A stretch of 64,000 bases of DNA from Ascidia mentula (taxonomy: Eukaryota > Chordata > Ascidiacea > Phlebobranchia > Ascidiidae): positions 24,950,266 to 25,014,265 of the forward strand of contig OX387197.1 in NCBI GenBank assembly GCA_947561715.1. Direction: 5' to 3'. Position 1 is the stretch's first letter, and each line of letters begins with the position of its first letter. Positions 1-11,020 of this stretch are shown one piece after another. The position numbers were made by a program, and so were the translations under genes. The notes below the pieces were generated by a model that had not been told where the DNA came from, searched no databases, and saw only the letters and a list, made by a program, of their open reading frames with translations.

Positions 1-200
1 CGCAAATGTTTGGAAACTCAAAATACACAGCGGATAAAGGGTTGTCGTATACGGAAATGAGGAATGCTTTTATTATATAGTTTTCTCATGTGCGTGTAAC
101 CTTTCAACTGCGTTTCTGGCTTCTTTATTTCCAACAAAGGGGACCTTGATGACATCTGTAGGTTTGTGCATTTCTCGTTTTATAACGTATCTTTTTCCAG

Positions 201-1974
201 AACAACCGCGGTTTGTTCCCAAAAGACGAAAACGGAAAGTTCATTGTGAGCGACACCCATTACGTTGAAACATACAAGGTTCGTAGACGTGAAAGTGTGG
301 AAATTAATACGAAAACGTATGTAAAAGTATTGGAGCCAATAGTAAAAAAGCTGCACACAGCACCATTGTTTATTACCGATGAGACATGACAAATATAGTA
401 ACTCTACCACGTGCAAAATACATCTAAAGAGGCTTAAAATTATAGAGATAAAAGTTAATGCTACAAATCTGCTAGTAAGCATGGACGAGGCAAATGCTTC
501 AAACACTATATACTGTGGTCATCATCAGTACAATGCACCATAGTTACTCTCTCTTTATATTAGGTCATGGAACAGTTGGTCGAGCAAGGTTTGGTGAAAA
601 GCATCGGAGTTTCAAACTTTAACCAATACCAACTCGAAAAGTTGATGAAAGAATGTAAAATCAAACCTGCCAACAATCAGATCGAACTTCACCCGTATCT
701 TGTACAAAAAGAGTTGGTTCAATTCTGCCAAAAGAACGGCGTCTCTGTTACTGCTTACAGTCCATTGGGTTCAGGCGACAGACCCTGGTATGTTGATGAT
801 ACAATTGTGTGAACAGGCCATCATCAATTTAGTGGAAAAGCTCTTATGCTCAAACCGTTAAAAGTGAACAATATCTTGTGCTGATGAATTGATTTCGTGT
901 TTCAAGGGCGAAGGAGGGAGAACCTGTTCTGCTAGAGGATCCAAAACTTCTTGCCATCGCCAAAAGACTGGAAAAAACTCCTGCCCAAATCCTCATCCGC
1001 TACCAGATTGAGAGAGGGGTCGTGGTGATTCCAAAGAGCGTCACTCCGTCCAGAATAAAGAGCAACTTCGAGGTATCCGCCATTATTATAAACATTTATT
1101 TGTGCTTTTATAGTGAACAACAGACAGGACCATTGTTACTTCCTAGTAGGTGCAGCTTTGTTGTGACTTACAACGATCTTTGCAGCTAAATAGCAAAGCA
1201 AGACTTCCACTATGTGGTGTCTACACTGCCACCGTCAACCATAGGGTACCAAACTACATGCAAACGAAGCATCCGCCGAAAACTAAACATTTGTTTGTGT
1301 GTAATGAGAAGCATTCAGTTAATAATTTACATTTTGCAAGTGCATGTTAATTTCAGAATTCAAAGCGGCCCTGAACGCTTATAGTAATTTGGCAGGCTTA
1401 ATTGTGTTAGTACCTTGATTGTATTGTGTTACATCCGACAGACTTATACTTAATCTATATTATATCCCTATATATGATGGTGCAGTATTGATTTGACCTT
1501 GGACGCCCTTAGCAATTTTATAAAATTCGAATTTCTTTCCATCGTCCTACATTTGTGTTGGCCATCCACATGCTAAAGCGAATCTTTTTCCAAGGTCTTC
1601 GACTTCAAATTGTCGGCCGATGACATGAAAACTATTGAATCTTTCGATCACAATTTCCGTGGCTGCGGGTTGGAATGGTACGTTTGCTAATGAACTGTTA
1701 CTTTGGTGCGTTTGGAATGTAAAAAGTCGTGCATGAAAATAGAATGATACACCTTGGTCTTCAAACATGCAATGCGATTCCTACTTTTGAAACTAATGCG
1801 CATGGTTTTTATACGTGAAGTATTCATAACGAAATGGAAAATTTAGTTTACAAAAGTACTTGTGAACTAGGCGACGGTTATTAAACCCCTTTTGATGTCT
1901 TAAAAGTAATAAAATTGTTTTGTTGCAGGGTTACTCATAAATACCACCCTTTCAACGAGAACTACAAGGAATAA
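201..1974 (+). CDS. Aldo-keto reductase, 3' part (AKR paralogue 1)
   Basis: Cytosolic NADPH-dependent carbonyl reductase of the AKR family; 5' exons lie outside the window. Exons: 201-278, 564-787, 907-1072, 1595-1677, 1929-1974, all with AG/GT borders and consistent phase. The exon at 564 carries the family signature (KSIGVSNF, then KPANNQIE and TAYSPLGSG). The exon at 907 holds the cofactor-binding IPKSV segment followed by TPSR. The last exon gives the short C-terminal [10 protein letters not shown] tail. The catalytic Asp, Tyr, Lys and His would lie upstream and cannot be checked. Exon sizes 224, 166 and 83 nt are identical to the three minus-strand paralogues. The gene converges tail-to-tail on the next AKR. 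The stop codon overlaps an AATAAA at 1970-1975, a possible poly(A) signal. Substrate cannot be told from sequence. Confidence 0.88.
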
Positions 1975-3065
1975 ACAATAGTCTGTTCGCATACTGTTGT
2001 TACGTCACAATGTAAATTGGTAAAAAGTAATTGTTGCCTATGAATTATTCGTGATATTTCGCTGAGATATCAATACAAATCAAGTGGGTCGAAATGTTTA
2101 CTCCTTGTGGAAGTTGCTGTTTACCAGAGGTTTGGGTGACCTATTTAAACTGTTTGTCATTCCGATGATGCGTATTGTATACCTACAGTTGTAGGCAGAG
2201 TTTTTCACCAGCTTATTTTACAGGGTACCTTACATATGTCACGCCTCAGTGGGTTTATGTTCCAACCTGTTATCGACAACGTAAATAAGGCTTTGTTTGC
2301 CAATATAAATACACTTGAGGTTTACAACCAACGGACGAACTAAATGGTGGTATTCTTTATGCTTGCTGGAATTTTAAGTGCAATAAACGGAGTTAAAAAA
2401 AAAACATCGCAAGTACCAAAAAGAACTTCCAAGTTGACAAAACAACATTAGGATGAAACGACAAACATTCAACACAATACATTCTGCAACGATATTATTT
2501 TTGAAATGTTGTGTATAGGCGAAGTCAGTGAGGCAGAACGACCAACAACAGAAATTGAATCATTATTTCGTGCTTCCAAGTTGTGAATGTAAGCCGCTTT
2601 TAAAACTAAATTGGTATCACTTTGGCCGAACATGTACTTTAAGCATCATCGAGGAATTACTTGCATGTAAGGCAGTGACGTATTCACTTACATCACGGAC
2701 TGCAGTCACATGCCTTGTGGCCGTTGAGGAGCGTCAGATACGTTCTTTCATAACTTTGTACGGCGGGTCATTGTTAGGAATCGTACAAGCAAATAGTTGT
2801 GTGTCAACGTTTCGGTTGCTGGGCAGCAACCTTCATTAGGATGTGTAAAATGTCTTATTTGAAACATGACGCAGCATTTTGTGTAAGGTTATATCACAGG
2901 GCAGAGGGGGCAACTGTGGGCTTCGAGGTCCGCACAGGTCCTGTACGTCATTGGGCATGGTTGTGAATAAAACAATTAAAAAAAAACAGTAAAATTACAA
3001 GCGTAAGTGCTACATATATACACAAGCGATTTTTTTCCGAAGAAAGGAGTCAGTAGACGAATATT
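1975..3065. other. Intergenic between convergent AKR genes
   Basis: No supported gene. A short stretch near 2810-2880 (GGTTGCTGGGCAGCAACC and flank) is related to one near 15830-15900 inside an AKR4 intron, so it is probably a small dispersed repeat. An open frame at 2528-2839 shows no family features. Confidence 0.5.
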
Positions 3066-5953
3066 TCACTCCTGGTACCCCTCTCTGAACGCATAGTACT
3101 TTTTGTGTTTCGCCCTGCAAGCAAAACATATTTACATATGAACGTAAAACATACAAAATATATTGATATTGCGCAACAGTTACTCACGAAGTGAAGGTGC
3201 AGATTCGAAGATGAGTCGTTATTTCTCCTATAAGCCTCATTTGTTCTTTGGACAGCTCGAAATCAAAAATCTGTTGATTGCACATTTACCGTTTATACAT
3301 TGAATACTAAACAACATACCCAGTGAGCGGAGTGACGAAATTAACACTTTTATTCACCGAAGTTTCGCCTGACATTCAACCAGTTTCCTGTTCGTTCAAG
3401 GTCAAGCGGATCTTAACCAAAATGTGGCAACAAAGAAAAGATTTGATAACATCGATAAATATATGACCGAATCCGAATTTTCATTGCCGTCATAATTTGT
3501 TCCATTGCTCGTAAAAGAATAGTTTGTAATTTCACTGCAGCGAAATACTTGCACGCTTACAGTGGCGTATATGTGCGATTAATTTGCTCGTGTTTAATTC
3601 GTGCATATTTAATTTAGCAAGAGCTCAAACGTGACTGCAAAACCTCACCAAGAGCTTGATTTTACGATTCGAATAGTAGGGAAAAAAGGCTGTGATTCAG
3701 CGTTTTGACTGGGCTGCGATGCCAGTGAACCTTGTGACTTAATACGATAGCTGTGGTTTGCCAAGTAAGGGCTTTTCGCCAAAGGGCGATTCTGCTTTGT
3801 CATGCCACAGCATAAAGCACTTCCGCGTAGATAAATCCTAACGGCTAACGTTGTTAAATTTGAATGAAACCATATTGAATGTTGGATTCGCTTGCAATAT
3901 ACAGGTTCGGTCAAGTATTGAAATACGGCCCTTCTTATAATATTACGATTCAGTTTGACACACTCCTATCTAAAACGCTAGTTTAGTTCACTGTTTTAGC
4001 TTTGTTATTGTCGACGGTTGTGCATTTTTCGTGAACAATAAACGTATATACCTGGAAGTTACTGGCAATTCTTGATGGAGTAACACTTTTTGGCACAACC
4101 ACAACCCCCCTTTGAATTTGGAATCGTAAAACGATTTGAGCAGGAGTTTTTTTTAATTCCTCTGCAATTTCCACTATGATGGGTTCTTTCAAAAGCACAG
4201 GATTACTTTTGGGTGCACTGATGAAATAAAATTATACCATATAATTTACTTGAATTAACTTGTTTACTTGAAGCCTTACAATGGATTGTCTCCGGATCCA
4301 AGAGGGCTGTATGCTGTAACAAACACTCCATTGTCTTTGCAGAATTTCAACAATTCTTCTTGAGCAAAATATGGGTGACACTCAATCTGGTTGTTTGCAG
4401 GTATAATTTTGCATTCATTTATAATCCTTTTAAGTTGGTATTGATTGAAGTTTGAAACACCAATACTTTTAACCAAACCCTCATCAACCAGCTTTTCCAT
4501 TGCCTAAAAAATACTTTAAATATCTGATATGGAAAATTTTGTTGAGGTCAAACCTTCCAAGTTTTGACATAATCAGTATCCTCTTCTCCTTCTGGACTGT
4601 CCTGCATAATTATACATGAAAGACATTATACCATACTGCAGTATGGGGTGTAACCTTCAAATTTGATATTGCACAGGAAAGTAAACTTTAAACATGATAT
4701 TTTGAATTATGCAGGTAAATGTTAATGTTAAAACAATAACACAGACTCATTTTACCACATTTAGTTATTAAGCAAGAGATCTTTTCTCAAGCAACTTCGG
4801 TTAGTCAGTCTATCTTGTTATGGAGCAACTTACCCCAAACGGCCAATGAATTAGGTACAAATCAAGGTATTGCAGTTTCAAGTTGGACAGAGTTTCCTTC
4901 AAAGCTGGAAGGACATCTTTTGGATGGTGATGAGAATTCCAAAGCTAAAGCCAGAGAGAAAAATGCATTTGAGACATATCGTTATTTAATTTAAGTTATA
5001 ATTTTCTGCGATGCACTAAAAAGTGTGACATTCACACACAAAGGCACAAGTCTGTCTTAAGGGATTTGTTTGGTAATAATAAAAAATATATAATAAAAAC
5101 AAACCACAACCGCTTTATGTCGTAAACAGTTTATCATGACAAGGGTTTTCATAGACATATTTAAACCGGCAGTAGAACCAGGGTTTTTAATAAAGTAGCA
5201 TCACTTCACCTTGCTGACAATAAAAAGATCCTTCCTTTTGACTTTTCCCTGATTTATTTTCACTTGAATGCCGTCACCGACTTCAGTTTCATTTCTGTAG
5301 ATGTAAGCGCAGTCGATGTGACGGTAACCAACATCTATGGCACATTCAACAGCTGCCTGCACTTGTTCCTTGGGAGACTGTAGAAAACATGAAGAATTCA
5401 AATGTATGCATGAGACACACGTACAACACTGGATAAGTTTCACAACAACTTTAAGAGCAACCACTAGCATGTGAAAACGTAGATCCACTGTGAAATAGAG
5501 AAATGTTTCGTAAAGCTGCAGAATCAACTCAAATAGTTAGCCACCTCTGTTGACTTATCCGGCCCAATCATAGAAAAGGCGGGGCCTGATTAGAAAAAAT
5601 TATGGGCATAAGATTCACCGAAAAAAAACTATTCAAAAGTTGATAAATTTAACGTTTTTTTTTGTAAATTTGACGTTTTGATAAACTGTGGCTCCCCACC
5701 CAAAAAATAACAAGGGGCCCCATTTGCATTTGGTCAAACAGACAAATGTGCCTTAGTGACAGACATTCAGTAAGAAGGGATACAAAAAAGTATTCTATGT
5801 TTATTAGTAGGGTATTGTTTTTTATTTATAAGTTAGAGATATGCTCTATGCAATTGCAAAATTAATATCACATACCTTCCAGGTGCCCAATCCTATCATC
5901 GGGCACACATGGCCACTGTTCAGTTTCACCAACTTCACTGTATCAGCAGCCAT
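3066..5953 (-). CDS. Aldo-keto reductase, complete (AKR paralogue 2)
   Basis: Complete eight-exon AKR of about 308 residues, the usual family length. Exons in transcript order: 5953-5876, 5377-5210, 4944-4834, 4601-4554, 4503-4280, 4217-4052, 3270-3188, 3114-3066. The start begins [14 protein letters not shown] and is followed by CPMIGLGTW. Exon 2 has [11 protein letters not shown] (catalytic Asp and Tyr) and ends with VSK (catalytic Lys, then LWNSHH in exon 3). Exon 3 ends with LDLYLIHWP (catalytic His). Exon 5 has KSIGVSNF and exon 6 has VPKSVTPSR. All four tetrad residues are present, so the product should be an active NAD(P)H-dependent carbonyl reductase. The tail ends [11 protein letters not shown] terminal GTGAGT inside the seventh exon reads as a stop if not spliced; the paralogues show it is a donor. 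Confidence 0.92.
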
Positions 5954-6292
5954 TTTATCACTGCCTATGTTTTTGTATCTGATTTCGTATCTGAACAAAA
6001 ATTGTCACAAGAATTGGGTTTTACTGCATTCTGTGCATAAATCGAAATAGTGTAGACCCGTTGAACATCTAACAACAGCCAATAAGACCTCAAATAGTGT
6101 TGCTGCAACACCCGTATTTAAACTTGCGACATGCACGAGAAAGGATATTCCTCGTACGCTGAGGATATCCTTAAAATTACTTATTTCTGGCATAACAACC
6201 AACAAGCGACATGCAAAGTCACATGTACGGACTACGGTGGCATCAGAGCAACAGGGGTGGCAGCATTTTAAGGCACATGTCACTAATTCTGA
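5954..6292. other. AKR2 upstream region
   Basis: Likely promoter and 5' flank of the minus-strand AKR2. No clear TATA box or other motif stands out. The 3' portion may already belong to the LINE fragment, whose 5' truncation point is not resolved. Confidence 0.35.
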
Positions 6293-7081
6293 GCATGCCA
6301 ACATGGACCCCGTGTTAACGAACAACTCACAAATGTTGACAACTGGTTAAGGCACAATCGACTTTCTCTCAACATTCGGAAAACAAAGTTCCTATTGTTT
6401 TCCCCTTCCACCTCAAGCACTGGCAATTTCACCGTCACCATTGGTCATGAAAAACTTTTGCGATCAGATAATATTAAGTACCTCGGTGTATACATTGATG
6501 ACAAACTAACCTGGACAACTCACATTCACTATTTAGAAAAGAAATTGTCACAAGCATGCGGCACTTTTTTTCAGTTGCGAAATTATCTTGACGTTAAAAC
6601 GTTGAGAAACGTTTACTATTCATTTGTATATTCCCATATTCAGTACGCTATCGGTGCTTGGGGTGGAGGATCGGCACTCTCACTGAAAAAACTCAACACC
6701 ATTCATAATAACATACTCCGCTCCATAACCTTTAGTTCCTTTCAAAGCCATGTCACGCCATTATACAAGAAATTAGATCTCACAAAAATTAGAGACATTT
6801 ACCAACTCGAACTGGCCAAAGTAATGCACGATTTCCATACCGGCAATCTACCGGCCCCCTACAACTCCTTATTTTCGTTAGTAGGCACAGTGCACGATCA
6901 TTTCACAAGAAATGCATCGCAAAAGAACTTATTTCACCCAAGAGTTAACACCACCTTCGGCTTACGTATGCTAAAACATAGGGGCCCACAGATATGGGAG
7001 GAAATAAACCCTTCCATTAGATCGCTCTCCCGTCCATCATTTAAAAAAAAAATCCGCCAATATTTCACATCTCAGTATTAA
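6293..7081 (+). pseudogene. Reverse transcriptase C-terminal fragment
   Basis: Open frame of about 260 codons from just after a TGA at 6290-6292 to a stop at 7079-7081. It begins around VNEQLTNVDNWLRHN and shows the LINE RT thumb signature LSLN..KTKF then KYLGVYIDDKLTW. A downstream part starts RNVYYSFVYSHIQYAIGAWG. The YxDD catalytic box is missing because the element is truncated upstream. The frame itself is undamaged, suggesting a fairly young insertion. No function is expected. Confidence 0.8.
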
Positions 7082-7710
7082 CTTCCTTTTTCATCCACCC
7101 TGTTAGCAGTCCGTTTTTCCCTTTTTTCTTGTAGTCCTCCTGTCGATTATTGCGTTTCTTCTGTCTTTTTTTTATGGTGTTTTTATTTGTGTTTTTATGT
7201 ATATTCCACTGTACACTCTACGCCTAAATGAACAATTTACTGCCGTAGGATCCGTTGTTGTTTCAGACCTAGGAGCGCTGCACACCAACATCATCATCAG
7301 CAAGACCTACGATGATTCAACAAGCGCAACCTCCATACGATCCCGACCATCTCCAACCAAAACCACCACGTTTGGACTGTCCTCGGGACGTTAAGGTCTG
7401 TCGATGTGGATCAAAGGAAACGTTCTGAGAACCGAGTTGGCGTTTGCGTTTCGATGGGTTTTGCTTTGGCCAGCACGGCCGGGTGGCCACCTTTTCGTCA
7501 CATGCAGCTTGTCGCAACCCATCACCTCCCAGTGCGACTGGCTGCGATCCTACGGCAGACGGTGATTCTCCGTGAGGAAATCATCTTTACATGGGTGCCT
7601 GACTCGATAACCTTTATGGTTTTATCGGTGCCCATGCCATTTCATTTCCTTGTATATTGTTCGTCGCGTAGTTGCTTTTCTCGCAAAATAAACATGATTT
7701 GATTTGATTA
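6293..7710 (+). mobile_element. 5'-truncated non-LTR retrotransposon (jockey/CR1-like LINE)
   Basis: A coding remnant of the C-terminal part of a LINE reverse transcriptase is followed by about 600 bp of 3' UTR. The copy ends in a short TGATTTGATT-type tandem tail at about 7692-7709, as in CR1/L2/jockey-type elements. Nothing of the endonuclease or the RT catalytic core remains, which fits 5' truncation during target-primed reverse transcription. It lies between AKR2 and AKR3. Clade assignment is tentative. Confidence 0.75.
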
Positions 7711-8238
7711 GTACCGAGGTTGAGAAGGTCCGCGACAAACTTCATTGGAACATTTGTGTTGCCTAATTTATTTTATTCTAAATTCCAATGGAAACATGAT
7801 CAATTGTAGCAACACGTATTTATAGCCTTGTAATTAGATAAACCCGAAGGGACCCGCGACTACCTTGACGTTCGGTAAATAACCTATTTGATCAAATTAT
7901 GTATTTGCGAAAATTCACAGAAGCATTGCAAATATTTCAGTCTTTTATTTATCATCTTTTGACAACAAACGCTAAAGAACAAATTTTTTTTCTGGTTTTT
8001 ATTTTCAACAATCATGTAAAAACAAAACATATACGCACTGGAACTTAAATGGTCTTAATATTTTATTTTCTTGGTAAATTTTAGGATTTAAATTCTCTCA
8101 CAGTAACCAAGGTGAAAATGACAAGAAATTTACACAAAGTGAAAGAAAACATGGTAAAAAACATGATATTCAAACACGAATCTATAACAATACACCCAAT
8201 CCCTAGACATATAGATACAATTCATGCTTGGATGCGTA
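7711..8238. other. Intergenic, AT-rich
   Basis: No gene seen. This is the 3' flank of the minus-strand AKR3 copy. Confidence 0.4.
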
Positions 8239-9319
8239 TTATTCTTGATAATGATCCCTAAATGGATAATATTTCAATGATTCAGCCCTACAAAAATAAA
8301 CATAAACAATTACAGACAAGTATTGTTTGACCTTAAAAATTTTAGTAACTGTTGCTAAATTACAAATTTAGCTATTCTATGTTCAAATTTCAAATCTTGT
8401 GAAATCAACTTGGATCACAATATTGCTACAATATATTTTTTTAATTATTGCATTAAAAATGTTTTGCTTGAACAACTTACTCATCGTATGTGCAAAATCT
8501 AACACTGACATCAATAGATCGTATCCTTTTCACATCCTCTTCACTTAACTCGAAGTCAAAAATCTAAAAATAGTGTCATCGACTAAGTAAAAATAAGGAC
8601 AAATTAGGAGAAATTCGAAAGAATTTTATAGTTTTAAACATGCTTTGGCTTTCTGATTTCACATTTTGTTTTAATTTCCATCCTCATTACAAGATTTCAA
8701 ATAGAGGAAATATTATGATACTAACATGAAGGTTGCTTTTAATTCTTGATGGATTGACACTCTTTGGGACAACATTTATGCCTCTTTCAATTTGAAATCG
8801 CAACAGAACTTGAGCTGGGGTTTTCCCAAGTTTCTCTGCAATATTTTTGATTACTGGATCTTCCAGCAGTACAGGAAGTCCCTTTGGAACACTAAAGCAG
8901 AAAAACAAATTAAAGTTTATACTGTTTCATGTGCAACAACGTTGAATTTACTATGGATTGTCTCTTGAACCAAGAGGGCTGTATGCAGTCACAGCAATTC
9001 CACTATTCTGACAAAACTGAACCAATTCTTCTTGTACAAGGTAGGGGTGGCATTCAATCTGATTGTTGGCAGGTTTTATTTTACATTCCTTCATCAGTCT
9101 TCCCAACTGGTACGGGTTAAAATTAGAAACACCAATACTTTTAACCAATCCTTCTTCAACAAGCTTTTCCATTGCCTGCATGGAAACACAATATACACAA
9201 ATTTAATCACAAATATCTTTTTCAACCAACTACTATATATAAATGATTTTACAAAGTAAATGAACCTTCCATGTGTCTACGTAATCTACATTCTCTTCAT
9301 AATCAACATTCGTCTGAAA

Positions 9320-10126
9320 AACAAACACATGATTAATAATGCAAGTTGATATATATACCCGAGAAAACTTGGTTAATGGATAAACCTAAATAACTTCAGC
9401 AAAACAACAAAATCGTTTACAGGCCGCATCTCTGTATTTCTATGGAAAAGACTTTCCCGGTTGGGAATTGCCCTTCTCAAACTCCTGCGTAACAGAGTAA
9501 AATTGTGTGTAACAATGCAATGGGTCATGCATGGGCGCCAGTGTTTTGGTTGAATGAGCGCAGATGAACAGGCTGTTGCCAGGGCGATTTTCAGCGTGTT
9601 TGGGGCAGTTTTAGTTTGTTTTTCAGGGCTATTAGTCAGGCAGTAAATTGGTAGAGGGTGCTGTTGTACATGTAGCTGAAAAACTACCCAAATATTGAGG
9701 TTGATTTTGTGAAAAAATGAATCAGAGAAAGTATGTTCAATTTGTGATTTTCTGTTAGTGCGGACCCTTGGCAAGGAATTGTGGCCAAATTTATAATCAA
9801 AATAACTACTTAAACTGCTCCCCCGGGGGCATTTTGACCCTCTGTTGGCCATTATTTTGGTCAAAAAAGCAGAAAAAAGTGTAGGTTTGTTTTGTGAAAA
9901 AATGAATCAGAGAAAGTTACCTCCATTTGCGATTAAGTGAAGCCACCAACCCTCCTGTACACAATTCATGAAGAATTAGATGTCTTGTAATTGTCTTGGG
10001 GCCCCACCGGGGCAGTTTGTACACCCCCTAGGACTGACAATTTAGCAGTTAGCCTTTGCAAAACCCCCCAATGTGCTGTCTTAATGCAGCTGCAATCAAT
10101 TTTTTTTCTGTTCAGCAATAGTAGTA
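9320..10126. other. Non-AKR sequence replacing AKR3 exons 2-3
   Basis: Unique-looking sequence occupying the place of the missing exons. A roughly 30-bp segment (core GTGAAAAAATGAATCAGAGA) occurs twice, near 9709 and 9892, with related flanks, so part of it is an imperfect direct duplication about 180 bp apart. The 163-codon minus-strand open frame here (9373-9864) has no recognisable domain. Confidence 0.5.
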
Positions 10127-10365
10127 CATTCAACAGCTGCTTTCACCTCTTGTTTAGAAGACTGCAAATTGTGGTAAAATTATTTGCAATGTTACCACAA
10201 AAATATGACTGTAAAAAAAATTTACGTAAATTAATGATTAAAGTGTTTATGTGTTTATCAAGAAGGTGCCTATGTATTTGGATGTAGGAGTACAAGTATA
10301 GTCAAGCAATTTTGTTTTTATACTTGTAATACATTAGTACAGCAAAAATGTAGCGATGTATGTAC

Positions 10366-10553
10366 CCCAGATTGGAAAGTTTGTTTTATGCGCGGAGGAT
10401 TTTGTTTCGGCGATCGTTAATTGTGCGGACGATTGCAACGTTTTTTCGTATGTTAATGCATTAGCTAATCAATATTGCCCGGATTATTAGTAAATTTTTG
10501 CAAAATTGTGCGGGGGATATATCCTCCGCGCACAACATTTTTTCCAATCTGGG
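10366..10553. mobile_element. MITE with CCCAGATTGGAA termini (copy A)
   Basis: Begins CCCAGATTGGAAA and ends with the inverted TTTCCAATCTGGG. Subterminal GCGCGGAGGAT and ATCCTCCGCGC are also inverted. It sits in intron 1 of the AKR3 pseudogene. A second copy is at about 63451-63626. Both sides are flanked by a direct repeat of about 26 bp starting ACAGCAAAAATGTAG (10339-10364 and 10560-10585). No coding capacity. Confidence 0.75.
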
Positions 10554-10749
10554 TAGGCTACAGCAAAAATGTAGTGATGTATGTAATGTACCATATTTGC
10601 ATCAATTCCTTTAAATTAAAAAACACACCTTCCAGGTTCCTAAACCAATCATTGGGCATTCATATCCGCTGTTGAGTTTTGACGTTTTAACAGTAGGTAC
10701 AGTCGCCATTTTTGCTGTCATTGTTATGCCGAAAAATCGAATTTGCACC

Positions 10750-10985
10750 GTTCCTATCACTTTCAACACACCACTGCCCAAAGTACATTATAAAAATATG
10801 TTACATATTGAACTAAACTTTCTGTTGCTCCCGTAAATGCAACTGAAATTTACAGCAGAGACTACAATTAAAATTTACAGCAGTTGCATTTGCAAATCCT
10901 GCTGCAATCCAAACGCACGTGATTCAATCATGCATGACCATCATAGAAACAAATTTCTTCACTCGCACAGTCAAGCATGATATAT
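10750..10985. repeat. Direct repeat left of LDLa-GPCR gene
   Basis: Shares a strongly conserved core (GCATTTGCAAATC, then CAAACGCACGTGATTCAATC, then ATGCATGACC) and weaker flanks with 13690-13930, in the same orientation. It lies immediately upstream of AKR3 exon 1, so it could be a duplicated AKR-cluster promoter segment. Confidence 0.65.
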
Positions 10986-11020
10986 AATATAAAAAAGAAA
11001 ATAAACAACTTATTGCAAAA

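Larger units (their letters stand above)
8239..10721 (-). pseudogene. Aldo-keto reductase, internally deleted (AKR paralogue 3)
   Basis: Paralogue of AKR2 with recognisable exon 1 (10721-10629; CPMIGLGTW), the 5' part of exon 2 (from about 10163 down to about 10127), exon 4 (9313-9266; VDYVDTWK), exon 5 (9175-8952; [16 protein letters not shown]), exon 6 (8891-8726; VPKSVNPSR), exon 7 (8563-8481) and exon 8 (8287-8239; YYPFRDHYQE). After AVECT exon 2 leaves AKR homology and soon hits a stop. The rest of exon 2 and all of exon 3 are absent, replaced by about 0.8 kb of unrelated sequence. That removes the catalytic Asp, Tyr, Lys and His. The remaining exons keep frame and splice sites, so the damage is probably recent. 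Assembly collapse is a possible alternative. Start could instead be the in-frame ATG at 10709. Confidence 0.85.

Noticed and set aside
2528-2839. 103-codon plus-strand open frame near AKR1
   Set aside because: Contains part of a dispersed non-coding repeat and no domain.
9373-9864. 163-codon minus-strand open frame
   Set aside because: No recognisable domain and composition like translated non-coding DNA; it lies in the sequence replacing AKR3 exons.
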